Both the position numbers and the translations under genes were made by a program. Below the pieces are notes generated by a model. That model was given only the letters and a program-made list of their open reading frames with translations. It ran no database searches and was not told the DNA's origin. A stretch of DNA of 64,000 bases from contig NC_087382.1 of NCBI RefSeq assembly GCF_963675165.1, positions 3,759,963-3,823,962 of the forward strand, given 5' to 3'. Source of the DNA: Halichondria panicea. Taxonomy: Eukaryota; Porifera; Demospongiae; Suberitida; Halichondriidae. Positions within the stretch are counted from its first letter, which is position 1. Each line of letters begins with the position of its first letter. Positions 20,531 to 31,233 of this stretch are shown here, in pieces.

Positions 20531-21575
20531 ATGGATGGACTGGATTATAATGAGTCCAACAACACATACTTGTACTGTCCAATTGTTTTTGAAGATCTGT
20601 TTCAAGTTTACATGATCTTTGGTATAATTGGCATAGTGCTATTGGTTCCCACATTGATCTTACAGCTCATCTTTATGTGCCGGTACAAGTCTACACTTCT
20701 ACACCGTCAATTCCTCTACACAACAATTGTTTTGATACTAATAGGTATAATTAACATTATATACCTGAGTAGTTGTCCTTTGTTTTCTCCAATTTTAATA
20801 ATGTAAATCTGTACATGTTGTATGTGGAGATACTGCAAATAACAACCATCCATCTTCATGCACCTCTTATACAAGTTCTCTAAGCACATGGAAACAAGAA
20901 TAATGCAACGGCTACAGACTCTTTGCTGCAAACTCTGCAAAAACATGGAGGAAATAAAAACCATTCAAAGGTTACACCTTGCTGCAATATTCGTCCACGC
21001 CTATGGAATGATGTGATGATAGTGTGTATTCAACTTGGTCTCCCATTACCCTTACTATAATAGCTGAGATTGTGGTGATATCGAAAACACATTCAGACTA
21101 TTTTATATTCGGGGAATATAATTAATTTTTTCTGCCTACGCTGGCAGTCAACATACTATTGGGCCTGATATGCATAGTGATGCTGGTGGTCTGGTCCTGT
21201 ATGTTGATAAAGAGAAAATTGTTGAAAAATAAAGCAAAATTTGTGTGCACTCAAATGGGTCGCATATTAATCGTCTTAGTCGTCTTATTAATCGGGAACA
21301 CAACTTATTTCTATTCAGATTATGTTCATTTTTCTCTTGCAATAATTATTTTCTGCACTACGAACAATTGCTCCCGTATCTTTTGGTGTGTATGTTCTCA
21401 TGAGCCTACCAAACCTACAAAGGAAAGTCACTACAAAGGCCCAAGTTTTTGCAACTAATCGCCACACCAACCCGCCCTCTACTAGAGTCAGCCTGCCTAC
21501 AGATACAGCCGAACATGCTCCAAACTTTCTAAGCCCAAGCACGGCAGAACCTTCAGAAGTGACTCAGCTAGTATA
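20531..21575 (+). pseudogene. Receptor pseudogene with duplicated loop-2 segment
   Basis: The start and TM1-TM2 are intact, but an indel in TM3 (TTTTAATAATGTAAATC near 20800) creates a stop; gene 43712 reads through here. Loop 2 contains an internal repeat (TTTGCTGCAAACTCTGCAAA), so that the KLCK..QRL..CC motif occurs twice, as in 43712. Further indels (ACTATAATAGCTG near 21055; AATAATTATTTTCTGC near 21342) break TM4 and TM7. From 21055 on the sequence is nearly identical to gene 27230, so the copy is a mosaic: a 43712-like 5' half joined to a 27230-like 3' half. Confidence 0.85.
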
Positions 21576-22900
21576 AGAAAAGACTGTCTTTATAAATACA
21601 TTATATTTGTACATGCACACATGCACACACAATGAGAAACACAATCTATTGAAGATAATTATCACAAGACAATGAGTATTACTACATATAGCTCTAGCCT
21701 TATTCATAAACTACTTGCTATACAGATTTACTACAGAAGCAGATTTAATACAGAAGCAGATACAACAGGTCCAAGCTATCGCGTGCGCAGTATAATTGTA
21801 CATCGCATGAGGTTCACAATCAATATCTGGTTACAAGGAAATGGACAAACAAGTTTACTATGAGGACAACACAAACTGTCAAAAATCAGTGAATTTATGA
21901 TAAAGTAGATCTAGTTAGTATAATTAACATACCGTTGCTATGGTTCCCATATTTATCTTACAGTTCTTCTTTATATATACAGGTACATTTCTACACCGTC
22001 AATTCCTCTATACAACAGTTGTTGTCATACTATTCACCATAATATACATTGTAAGCCAAAGCACTGTTGATGTTGGTTGTCTATTTGTGACTAGTTTGAG
22101 TTAATTCCATGGTACATAATTTATGTTGAGATACTGCAAATAACAACCATCCATCTTCTACTCTTGACAAACTCTAAGCACATAGAAACAAGAATCATGC
22201 AACGCCGACTACAGACACTTTGCTGTAATATTCGCTTATGGCATGATGTGATGATAGTGTGTATTCAACTTGGAGTGTGTATTCAACTTGGTCTCCCATT
22301 ACCCTTACTAATAGCTGAGATTGTGGTGATATTCAACTGATCTACTTTATATATACAAGGTGGAGTGCGATTACATTGAAATATTTCTGCTGGCATGCAG
22401 TCAACATACTATTGGGCCTGACATGCACGGTGTTACTGGTGCTCTGGTTTTGTATGCTGTGGAAAAGAAGATTGCTAAAGAATAAAGTGAAATTTGTGTG
22501 CACTGAAATGGGCCACATATACTACTCGTCTATATACTAGTCGTACTATTAATTGGGAGCATACTTTGTTGCGTTATTTGTTGCCTTCAAAATATAGTGA
22601 TTATAGTCTTGCAGTAACTTCTGCATGTGATACAAAAATTTCTTCCATTATCTTTTGGTGTGTATATTCTCATAAGCATACCAAGTCTCCAAAGGAGAGT
22701 CACTACAAGAGCTTTAATTTGCAACTAATCGCCACACCAACCCGCCCTCTACTAGAGTCAGCTTGCCTACAGATACAGCCGAACATGCTCCAAACTTTCT
22801 AAGCTCAAGCACATCAGAACCTTCAGAAGTAACTCCACTAGTGAACATTGTTAATTAAACATAAATTATTGTTAATTTGTATACATGCACACACACACAC
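21055..22900 (+). repeat. Segmental duplication 2, copy A
   Basis: This matches 27715-29440 from TM4 of one receptor copy, across its tail and 3' flank, into and along the next pseudogene. Both copies carry the same dead second gene, so that gene was already inactive when the block was duplicated. Confidence 0.8.
21835..22858 (+). pseudogene. Receptor pseudogene, duplicated while dead
   Basis: The start region reads AAATGGACAAACAAG. A stop follows within the N-terminus (AAAGTAGATC), a base is missing in TTGCTATGGTTCCC, and CTCTTGACAAACTC lacks the TAC of CTTGTACAAACTC. All three defects are shared with 28495-29440. Specific to this copy are a 17-bp tandem repeat (GTGTGTATTCAACTTGG twice, near 22257-22290), ATATACTACTCGTCTATATAC in TM6 and frameshifts around TM7. 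The tail DNA is still close to consensus. Confidence 0.85.
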
Positions 22901-23291
22901 AATGAGAAGACACTTAATATTATCACAAGCCAATGAGTACTAGCCCGAGCCTTATTCAGAACTAGCTATACAGATAACTCCCTCGTATAGATAGTCAACT
23001 GCCCAAATAGTGGCAAGTCCAAATTTGAATTAATGTAATTAGAAGTTGTGTACAATGAATGAAGGTCAATAATTAATACGCTGAGATTGCAATTCTTGTG
23101 GCCTAGGGGTTAGATGATGCCTAGCAACCTGTGTACTTAGTTAAAGTGCAAGGGTTTATCAACCAGTGGTCATAAGTCCTTGGTTACATACAATGAGAAC
23201 CTGAGTAGTTCCCACACTAGCAATTTATGAGAATAAGCCACTCCTACACAATCTTCACTATAGCCAGGACTGAGGTGTATATGCTCCCCCC

Positions 23292-23330
23292 TATAAAAGC
23301 AAGTCTTTGTCATTCAGTAATAATTATAGC
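23292..23330 (+). promoter_or_regulatory. TATA box of receptor gene 23451
   Basis: TATAAAAGCAAGTCTTTG at 23292 is the type-A promoter. The initiator block is shortened to TCATTCAGTAATAATTATAG. Confidence 0.55.
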
Positions 23331-23450
23331 AGAAGTACCTTAGCATAGCTGCATGCATGCACCAAAGTCAAAACAGTTTAATTAGCAATAGACCAAGCTA
23401 AGTTAAAAGAAGTATAATTATACTGACTCAAGAATTTGACTACAAGGAAA

Positions 23451-24452
23451 ATGGATGGACTAGATTACCATGAGGACAACGATACAAACTGTCTAAATAT
23501 CAGTGATTCTGTGATAAAGCAAAACATTATGATTTCTAGTATAATCATCATAGTGCTATTGGTTCCCACATTGATCTTGCAGCTCTTCTTTATCTGTCGG
23601 TACAAGTCTACGTTTCTACACCGTCAATTCCTCTACACAACAGTTTTTGTGCTCTTATTTAATATAATAATCATTGTAAGCCAAAGCACGATTAATATTG
23701 GTTGTCCTTCCTTTTATTTATTAGTGACTAGTTTGACTAGGTACATAACTTATGTAGAGCTACTGCAAATAATAACAATCCATCTTCTACTCTTGTACAA
23801 ACTCTGCAAGCACATGCAAACAAGAACCATGCAACGACTACAGACACTTTGTTGCAATATTCATCCACGCCTGTGGCATGAAGTGATGATAGTGTGTATT
23901 CAACTTGGTCTCCCATTACCCATACTAATAGCTGACATTGTGGTGATATTGAAAACCCGTTCAATCGAGGAGGAACTTTATTATATTTTTAACTTTATTC
24001 TTAAACCTCTGCTAGCAGTCAACGCACTATTGGGCCTGATATGCACGGTGTTACTGATGCTCTGGTGTTGTATGCTGTGGAAAAGAAGATTGTTAAAGAA
24101 TAAAGTGAAATTTGTGTGCACTCAAATGGGCCACATATTACTCGTCTTAGTCGTCTTATTAATTGGGAGCATACTTTTGTTGCCTTTAAATTATAGTTAT
24201 GGTGTTGCAGTAACTTCTGTAATGCGAACATTTATTCCCGTATCTTTTGGTGTGTATATTCTCATGAGCATACCGAGTCTACAAAAGAAAGTCACTACAA
24301 AGGCCCAAGTTCCTGCAACTAATCGCCACACCAACCCGCCCTCTACTAGGGTCAGCCTGCCTACAGATACAGCCGAACATGCTCTAAACTTTCTAAGCCC
24401 AAGCACAGCAGAACCTTCAGAAGTGACTCCGCTAGTGAACAATGTAATCTAG
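23451..24452 (+). CDS. Seven-transmembrane receptor-like protein, array member, intact
   Basis: This frame has 333 residues from the family ATG at 23451; an in-frame ATG at 23436 would add five residues but lies upstream of the conserved GACTACAAGGAAAATGG context. The N-terminus has NDT and NIS sequons. TM1 is shorter than usual, because the PLLL of IIIPLLLVP is reduced to IIIVLLVP. TM2 is VFVLLFNIIIIVSQ. TM5-loop 3 carries the WCCMLWKRRLLKNK subgroup signature shared with 18345. TM6 continues LLIGSILLLPLNYSYG. The tail is standard, with EHALNFLSPS instead of EHAPNFLSPS, and ends SEVTPLVNNVI. Confidence 0.85.
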   Translation: MDGLDYHEDNDTNCLNISDSVIKQNIMISSIIIIVLLVPTLILQLFFICRYKSTFLHRQFLYTTVFVLLFNIIIIVSQSTINIGCPSFYLLVTSLTRYITYVELLQIITIHLLLLYKLCKHMQTRTMQRLQTLCCNIHPRLWHEVMIVCIQLGLPLPILIADIVVILKTRSIEEELYYIFNFILKPLLAVNALLGLICTVLLMLWCCMLWKRRLLKNKVKFVCTQMGHILLVLVVLLIGSILLLPLNYSYGVAVTSVMRTFIPVSFGVYILMSIPSLQKKVTTKAQVPATNRHTNPPSTRVSLPTDTAEHALNFLSPSTAEPSEVTPLVNNVI

Positions 24453-24903
24453 TACAAGCACGTCATACAATTAATACTAGAGCACTAAAGTGCAAACCCT
24501 CGGCTGGTGACATGATTATAAAGAAACCAGAAGACTGATATAATGCAGTGCATATAGTGATGTTGTTATCATCATCATGCATGACTTGCACAGCAACTCA
24601 GGAGCAATAAAACTAAACCAGACTGGAGGCATGCTGAAACATTTGAGAACAGGTAGTAGTACTATAAATATATGCACTGTGGATTAGGATCACAGCAAAG
24701 AAGCATGGAGTCTCAGAGAAGTATGGCTCCAGGTCCTGCATGGATCCCAGTCAGCTAAAGCAAGCTTTCTGGTTTAGTGACCCTGTTCCAATATTGTTCC
24801 TGGTATATACAGCTTTCTACTTTAGTGACCCTGTTCCATTGTTTCTGGACCTGGTACAGGATCACTTCAGTTATAAGTAACGCATGTGCAAGTTCTGTTC
24901 AAG
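24453..24903 (+). other. Non-coding spacer with a short direct repeat
   Basis: No gene is seen. A roughly 55-bp unit containing TTTAGTGACCCTGTTCCA occurs twice between about 24765 and 24860. Confidence 0.5.
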
Positions 24904-26439
24904 CATAGATGATACAGTACTGACGTGGATGTGAAACGTTTCCGGATTCCGGTATTCTGCTTGAAGCTATCATAGTAACGGGCATATCCGAGGTAATTTA
25001 CTAGTTTCCGTAAATTAGGCAATTTGTTCCAAATAAACGCCGAGGAAATTATCGAGGTTATACCAAGCAGCTGTGTAAGTGGAGTTGGCAGAACTGGCCA
25101 GAGACAGTAAAAGAGAATCTATGTATTAACAGAAAGGATATTGATGCTGCAAGTGTATTAAGCGAAGACAGTAGTAGTGACTGTGAGGAGGTAGAATGAG
25201 TAGAGGAAGTACAGTCCAGTGCAAGATGATATTAACTATTCTATAATTAGTCTAGTAAATAGTCTATAATTATTATTTTATAGTAGATCTACCCCTGTAC
25301 CCATGTAATTATATCCAAAAAGCAAGTCACTCAATGTTGATAGCATGCATGTAGATCAAAAGAAGTGTGGCTGACTCATAACACTAGCATGAGATAAGCA
25401 AACGGGTGAAATTGTTGATGATCTGTACGTGTACGTGTACATGCTAATATTATAATAGTCTTGAGAGTATTAATTTATAGTACACGATAAACTGTTTCTT
25501 GATCGTTTACAAAGTGGCTGTGAGAGAGACACATTCCAACTTGCCGGTTCGAAATTCCTATACAAGTGTAGATACACGGCACTTGAAAAGAGGTTGGACG
25601 TTAATTGCTGTCTTCACCGATGGTGTTGCCTAGAGAAGTAGCACTCGAGTAGGTTCTGGGATAAATTTCACTTGATAGTATAATTAGCTAACATTTGGCA
25701 ATTGATATCTTAGCTCAGCGAAAGACAACACTGCAATTTGGAAAGTTAATGACATGTACATGTACGTGTGAACTTATTGATAGAAATCATAATAGTAGTT
25801 AGTTGTAATAAGAATGTAGGATTAATTTTTGTTTAACATGTACATGGATTTTACATATTTTTCTTGAGGCTGTATTTTTCCAATAACTTTACTGTATGCT
25901 TAGTTAATAGATTCTCCTGCTGCATCAATACACGAAGGTTTTCATCAGCTAAATATGCAAAAAGTAGGCTCACAGGTTTAGAAATAATCTCACGCAAAAA
26001 GTGCAACTAACTCATGCTTTAGCCCTTTCTATAGCACTTAAACTTTCATAACAGTTGTCAAACATAGATTCTCCTCGTAGTTTACAGTGTACTTCAAGTA
26101 TTACTACTGTATGGTAACCTGAATATTTACTGTCCAAGCCAAAAATCTCACACAAAGTATTTTTACAGAAAAATTTATGCTAAAATATGATATTCTCCCA
26201 TGAGCTTAGAGAAACTAGTCTTACCTACAAGCCCACTGCAAGTATCAATGTGTGCCAGTCATTTTCACCAGTTTTCAGACACGGAACACTGTTTACTACG
26301 CTCTGGTTGCTATATAAACATGACAGTTACAGGGTTTCTAACATAATCTGCTCGTTACGATGATAGCTTCAGACAATTCCCGTGGACCCCTCCGGATACT
26401 AGGCCGTTTCACATCCACGTCAGTACTGTATCATCTATG
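24904..26439. mobile_element. DNA transposon with 35-bp TIRs and 7-bp target duplication
   Basis: The terminal inverted repeats 24904-24938 and 26405-26439 are perfect over 35 bp, starting CATAGATGAT. They are flanked by perfect 7-bp duplications GTTCAAG (24897-24903 and 26440-26446). Length is 1536 bp. No full transposase frame is visible; one 61-codon open segment ending in an acidic tail is listed separately. CAT-starting TIRs with 7-8 bp duplications are known for P-superfamily elements, but that assignment is only a suggestion. Confidence 0.85.
25014..25199 (+). other. Exon-like coding fragment inside the 24904 element
   Basis: This is an open frame of 61 codons ending TGA with protein-like composition: a Trp-rich stretch (CKWSWQNWPE), then an acidic C-terminus (LSEDSSSDCEEVE). 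There is no ATG start, so it would be a terminal exon or relic. It could be the end of a transposase or DNA-binding protein, or a captured host exon. I do not recognise it. Confidence 0.4.
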
Positions 26440-26442
26440 GTT

Positions 26443-26800
26443 CAAGCTACATTTTGCTCGCTTTTATTAGACAACGAAGCTTTAACACCGAAAGCTGCCA
26501 CTATTAGAAGTACTGACTTGTTGTGTGGAGGCTACCCATGCTGTAAACGCAGTGCTAGAGCATCCAGGTAAGCAGACCCAGTCACAAGCTTCTTAGCTTT
26601 TGCTCGTTTTTATTTGACAACGAAGGTTTAACATGAAATTCTGCCACTATTAAAATTAATAACTTGTTGTATGAAGGCTATCCATGCTGTAAACGCAGTG
26701 CCATGGCATGCAGGTGAGTAGACTCACACATTACAAACAAACAAACAGACCAACGGACTACTATACCCGTGGCCGCCCACGCGCGCCTCGGGTAACAAGT
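26443..26800 (+). repeat. Two tandem 140-bp units with GC-rich repeat end
   Basis: Units 26443-26583 and 26584-26725 share TTTTGCTCG, GACAACGAAG, GCCACTATTA, ACTTGTTGT and CCATGCTGTAAACGCAGTGC. They are followed by ACAAACAAACAGACC and a GC-rich end (GTGGCCGCCCACGCGCGCCTCGGG). That layout resembles the end of the CA-tailed repeats at 3245 and 45240. The transposon at 24904 inserted at the left edge of unit 1. Confidence 0.6.
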
Positions 26801-26963
26801 ACGTTATTGTATATACACACATAATGAGCTTTGCCTTATTCAGAAACTAGACTAATCTACCTTGATAGCTTCCAAAACATGAATAAAATTATGAGTTGGG
26901 GATAGTCACACAATTCTTTACTACTCAGGCTTCCTTCCTAATAAGCAAATTTTTGTCTAGCGC

Positions 26964-27118
26964 AGTGACAGATCCAAAGAGAGGTGTGGTTTTAAATGAA
27001 ACCCCCCTTAGGTTAATGTCTGATCAACAACTTTAATAGTCAACCAACTGAACCACTTTAAGCAGCAAAGTGCTATTTGTAACCCCCTTTCCAATTTCCT
27101 GAATCTGCCACTGCCACA
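26964..27118. mobile_element. Small inverted-repeat insertion in the leader of gene 27230
   Basis: CAGTGACAGATCC at the left and GAATCTGCCACTGCC at the right form an imperfect inverted repeat, hAT-like in style. The element separates the core promoter (TAATAAGCAAATTTTTGTCTAGCGCAG at 26939) from the 5' leader (CAGTAGCTATACACCAGAAG). Target duplication is not clear. Confidence 0.55.
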
Positions 27119-27229
27119 GTAGCTATACACCAGAAGTTTAGATAGAACTAGCTGTATGTAACAAAGTCAAGACAGTTTAGCACTACAAGTCAAGAGAGGT
27201 ATTGACTCAAGAATCTGACTACAAGGAAA

Positions 27230-28228
27230 ATGGATGGACTAGATTACAATGAGGACAACGACACAAACTGTTTCAATATCAGCGAAAGTTTGATAAAGCA
27301 GTTCCCAGTTCGTAGGATTTCTAGTATAATCATCATACCGTTGCTATTGGTTCCTACGTTTATCTTACAGCTCTTCTTTATCTACCGGTACAAGTCTACA
27401 CTTCTACACCGTCAATTCCTCTACACAACAGTTGTTGTCATACTACTGAATGTAATCTACACTGTATACCCGAGCAACGTCAATGACTGTCCTTTGTCTT
27501 TCCTATTTGTGTATAGATTGAATTGGTACTGGTTCTATGTTGAGATATTGCAAATGACAACCATCCATCTTCTCCTATTGTATAAACTCTGCAAGCACAT
27601 GAAAACAAGAGCCATGCAACGACTACAGGCACTTTGCTGTAATATTCGTCCACGCCTGTGGCATGAAGTGATGATAGTGTGTATTCAACTTGGCCTACCA
27701 TTACCCATACTAATAGCTGAGATTGTGGTGATATCGAAAACACATTCAGACTATTTTATATTCGGGGAATATAATTATTTTTTTCTGCCTACGCTGGCAG
27801 TCAACATACTACTAGGCCTGATATGCATAGTGTTTCTGGTAGTCTGGTTCTGTATGTTGATAAAGAGAAAACTATTGAAAAACAAAGCCAAATTTGTGTG
27901 CACTCAAATTAGTCACATATTAATCGTCTTAGTCGTCTTATTAATCGGGAACACAACTTATTTCTATTCAGATTATGTTCATTTTTCTCTTGTAATATTT
28001 TCTGTACTACGAACAATTGCTCCCGTATCTTTTGGTGTGTATGTTCTCATAAGCCTACCACATCTACAAAGGCGGAAAGTCACTACAAAGGCCCAAGTGT
28101 TTGCAGTTAACCGCCACACCAACCCGCCCTCTACTAGAGTCAGCCTGCCTACAGATACAGCCGAACATGCTCCAAACTTTCTAAGCCCAAGCACAGCAGA
28201 ACCTACAGAAGTGACTCAGCTAGTATAA
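27230..28228 (+). CDS. Seven-transmembrane receptor-like protein, array member, intact
   Basis: This is an intronless frame of 332 residues. N-terminus with NIS; TM1 SSIIIIPLLLVPTFILQLFF; TM2 VVVILLNVIYTVYP; the extracellular loop before TM3 is NVNDCPLSFLFVYRLNWYW, close to 1591 and 16599. Loop 3 is WFCMLIKRKLLKNK. TM6 starts KFVCTQISHILIVLVV (S for the usual G in QMGH). The tail reads RRKVTTKAQVFAVNRH and ends TEVTQLV, shorter than the common VNN ending, so the acidic-dileucine-like motif is altered (Q before LV). A small transposon sits in its 5' leader, and its 3' half is duplicated in 20531-21575. Confidence 0.85.
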   Translation: MDGLDYNEDNDTNCFNISESLIKQFPVRRISSIIIIPLLLVPTFILQLFFIYRYKSTLLHRQFLYTTVVVILLNVIYTVYPSNVNDCPLSFLFVYRLNWYWFYVEILQMTTIHLLLLYKLCKHMKTRAMQRLQALCCNIRPRLWHEVMIVCIQLGLPLPILIAEIVVISKTHSDYFIFGEYNYFFLPTLAVNILLGLICIVFLVVWFCMLIKRKLLKNKAKFVCTQISHILIVLVVLLIGNTTYFYSDYVHFSLVIFSVLRTIAPVSFGVYVLISLPHLQRRKVTTKAQVFAVNRHTNPPSTRVSLPTDTAEHAPNFLSPSTAEPTEVTQLV

Positions 28229-29440
28229 AAAAAGACTGTCTTTATAATATTTGTACATGCACACATGCACACACAATGAGAAACACAATCTATTGAAAGA
28301 TAATTATCACAAGACAATGAGTATTACTACATATAGCTCTAGCCTTATTCATAAACTACTTGCTATACAGATTTACTACAGAAGCAGATTTACTACAGAA
28401 GCAGATTTAATACGGAAGCAGATACAACAGGTCCAAGCTATCGCGTGCGCAGTATAATTGTACATCGCATGAGGTTCACAATCAATATCTGGTTACAAGG
28501 AAATGGACAAACAAGTTTACTATGAGGACAACACAAACTGTCAAAAATCAGTGAATTTATGATAAAGTAGATCTAGTTAGTATAATTAACATACCGTTGC
28601 TATGGTTCCCATATTTATCTTACAGTTCTTCTTTATATATACAGGTACATTTCTACACCGTCAATTCCTCTATACAACAATTGTTGTCATACTATTCAAC
28701 ATAATATACATTGTAAACCAAAGCACTGTTGATGTTGGTTGTCTATTTGTGACTAGTTTGAGTTGCTACATAAACTTATGTTGAGATACTGCAAATAACA
28801 ACCATCCATCTTCTACTCTTGACAAACTCTAAGCATATGAAAACAAGACTATGATCACGCAACGACTACAGACACTTTGCTGCAATATTCGCTTATTATG
28901 GCATGATGGGATGATTGTGTGTATTCAACTTGGTCTCCCATTACCCTTACTAATAGCTGAGATTGTGGTGATATTCAACTGATCTACTTTATATATACAA
29001 GGTGGAGTGCGATTACATTGAAATATCTCTGCTAGCAGTCAACGCACTATTGGGCCTGACATGCACAGTGTTACTGGGACTCTGGTGTTGTATGCTGTGG
29101 AAAAGAAGATTGCTAAAGAATAAAGTGAAATTTGTGTGCACTCAAATTGGCCACATATTACTGATTTTAGTTGTCTTTATAACCTGGAACATATTGAAAT
29201 TAGATTTTGAATATAGTCTTGTAGTAATAAGAACATTTGCTCCGGTATCATTTGATGTGTATATTCTCATAAGCCTACAAAATATGCAAAACACAAAGGC
29301 CCAAGTTCCTGCAACTAATCGCCACACCAACCCGCCCTCTACTAGAGTCAGCCTGCCTACAGATACAGCTGAACATGCTCCTAAGCCCAAGTACAGCAGA
29401 ACCTTCAGAAGTGACTCCGCTAATAAACTAAAAACCCTTA
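27715..29440 (+). repeat. Segmental duplication 2, copy B
   Basis: Partner of 21055-22900. Here the first gene (27230) is intact and the second (28495) is dead. Copy B has an extra TTTACTACAGAAGCAGA unit near 28373-28400. Confidence 0.8.
28495..29440 (+). pseudogene. Receptor pseudogene, sister of 21835-22858
   Basis: It shares the inactivating changes of 21835: the early stop after AAAGTAG, the lost base in TTGCTATGG and the shortened CTTGACAAACTC. TM5-TM6 is open (WCCMLWKRRLLKNK, CTQIGHILLILVV), but TM7 is altered (FDVYILIS) and the KPSLQRKV stretch before the tail is missing. The tail itself is frameshifted after EHAPKPK, like the fragment at 10222. Confidence 0.85.
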
Positions 29441-29724
29441 TTGTAAAAAGAAGACGTTAATTTGTACATGCACACACAATGAGAGACTCTTTATAAAGAG
29501 AGTACTATCACAACCAATGAGTACTAGCTCTAGCCTTATTCAGAAACCCTTCTTCATATCTAGATAGACAAACTGCCTATAGTGGTATGTACCTAAACAT
29601 GAATACAATTACAAATTGTGTTCAATACAAGGGAAGATGTGTATGTCCAGCAACTACACACAATCTCCACAACCACACATACACACACTAAGCATGCAAG
29701 CGTACATGCAGTCTTGTCTAACCA
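29441..29724 (+). other. Conserved 3' flank and upstream flank, no gene
   Basis: Standard receptor 3' flank, then the CAACTACACACAATCTCCAC upstream flank seen in other type-B copies. Nothing else is visible. Confidence 0.5.
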
Positions 29725-29945
29725 AGAGCTCATAAATAAAGAGAAGTAACTTCAGCGTATGGTCATTGCCGGTGAAACCGTATATGGAAAGCCACCAAAC
29801 TGCGGGGCTGTATTGTGTATAACACGTATAATATAGGGATTCAACCTACTTTAGTTTCCCATTCTCCATATATGGCAATGTAGTCATAGCCACGATGCTC
29901 CTGGTCTAACACAATGCATGTAGTATATCTACATTAGCAATAGCT
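29725..29945 (+). promoter_or_regulatory. Type-B module lacking its TATA-like box, upstream of 30036
   Basis: The module is shortened. Where other copies read GCTCCTATTTAAGGCTCCTGG, this one reads GCTCCTGG (about 29897). Loss of 13 bases between two GCTCCT repeats removed ATTTAAG. The initiator GGTCTAACACAATGCATG remains. Confidence 0.75.
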
Positions 29946-30035
29946 GCATGCACACTGCACAAGTCAAGACAGTTTAGTAATAGACCAAGTCAAGAGAAGT
30001 ACTGACTCAGCAATCTGGCTATATATATACGGAAA

Positions 30036-30953
30036 ATGGATGGACTAGACAATAACACAAACTGTTTACATATCAGTAATTCAATGATAAAGCAGTTAAA
30101 TGATACGAGAATCTTTGGTATAATCAGCATAGTGCTATTGGTTCCCACATTGATCGTGCAACTCTTCTTTATCTACCGATACAAGTCTACATTTCTAAAC
30201 CGTCAATTCCTCTACATAACAGTTGTTTACGTTGTCGTAGTAATCTTCACTTTGTACACAAGCACTGTTGATGTTGGTTGTTCTTTCTTTCCTTTATTTG
30301 TGAATAGTTTGGCTAGGTACATAATTGATGTTGAGATAATGCAAATAACAACCATCCATCTTCTATACTTGTACAAACTCTGCAAACACATAGAAACAAG
30401 AACCATACAAAGGTTACAAGCATGTTGCTGCAATATTCGTCCACACCTATGGCATGAAGTGATGATAGTGTGTATTCAACTTGGTCTCCCATTACCCTTA
30501 CTAATAGCTGACATTGTGATATTGAAAACACATATAAATTTAGACAACTTTATTGTTGACATGGAATTCAAATACTTTATTCTACCTACGCTGGCAGTCA
30601 ACATACTACTAGGCTTGGTATGCACAGTCATACTGGTTCTTTGGTTCTGTATACTGAAAAAACGAAAATTGTTAAAAAGCAAAGCAAAATTTGTGTGCAC
30701 CCAAATTAGTCACATATTAATCGTCTTAGTCGTCTTATTGTTCGGGAACACAACTTATTTTTATTCTTTTTATGATTCTTTTTTAGTACATTTAGCACTG
30801 CGAACAGTTGCTATTGTATCTTTTGGTGTGTATATTCTCATAAGTCTCACTACAAAGGCCCAAGTTCCTGCAACTAATCGCCACACCAACCCACCCTCTA
30901 CTAGAGTCAGCCTGCCTACAGATACAGCCGAACACATGCTCCAAACTTTCTAA
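30036..30953 (+). CDS. Seven-transmembrane receptor-like protein with frameshifted tail
   Basis: The start ATGGATGGACTAGAC and all seven helices are open, but a CA insertion in GCCGAACACATGCTCC (about 30930) shifts the tail. Translation ends after EHMLQTF at 305 residues and loses the FLSPS..EVTPL end. The PSLQRKV residues before the tail are also deleted (ISLTTKAQ). Other features: NDTR sequon, TM4 IADIVIL, loop 3 WFCILKKRKLLKSK, and TM7 VAIVSFGVYILIS with I for P. With its promoter lacking the TATA-like box, this is a candidate recently inactivated or altered gene. The two-base insertion needs confirming before calling it dead. Confidence 0.7.
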   Translation: MDGLDNNTNCLHISNSMIKQLNDTRIFGIISIVLLVPTLIVQLFFIYRYKSTFLNRQFLYITVVYVVVVIFTLYTSTVDVGCSFFPLFVNSLARYIIDVEIMQITTIHLLYLYKLCKHIETRTIQRLQACCCNIRPHLWHEVMIVCIQLGLPLPLLIADIVILKTHINLDNFIVDMEFKYFILPTLAVNILLGLVCTVILVLWFCILKKRKLLKSKAKFVCTQISHILIVLVVLLFGNTTYFYSFYDSFLVHLALRTVAIVSFGVYILISLTTKAQVPATNRHTNPPSTRVSLPTDTAEHMLQTF

Positions 30954-31233
30954 GCCCAAGTACGGCAGGACCTTCAGAAGTGACTCCGCTAATAAACAAT
31001 TAATTGTAAAAAGAAGACGTTAATTTGTACATGCATGCACACACACACACAACGAGAAGACAGTTTATAATGAAAGTATTATCACGAACGAATGAGCACT
31101 ATATAATAGTAGCATTATTCAGAACTATATATCTGGTACAGATAATTCGATCCTCATATGATAATCAACTGCATGCCTAGTGGCAAGTCCAAATGTGAAT
31201 TAATGCAATTATAGAAGTTGTGTACAATAATTA

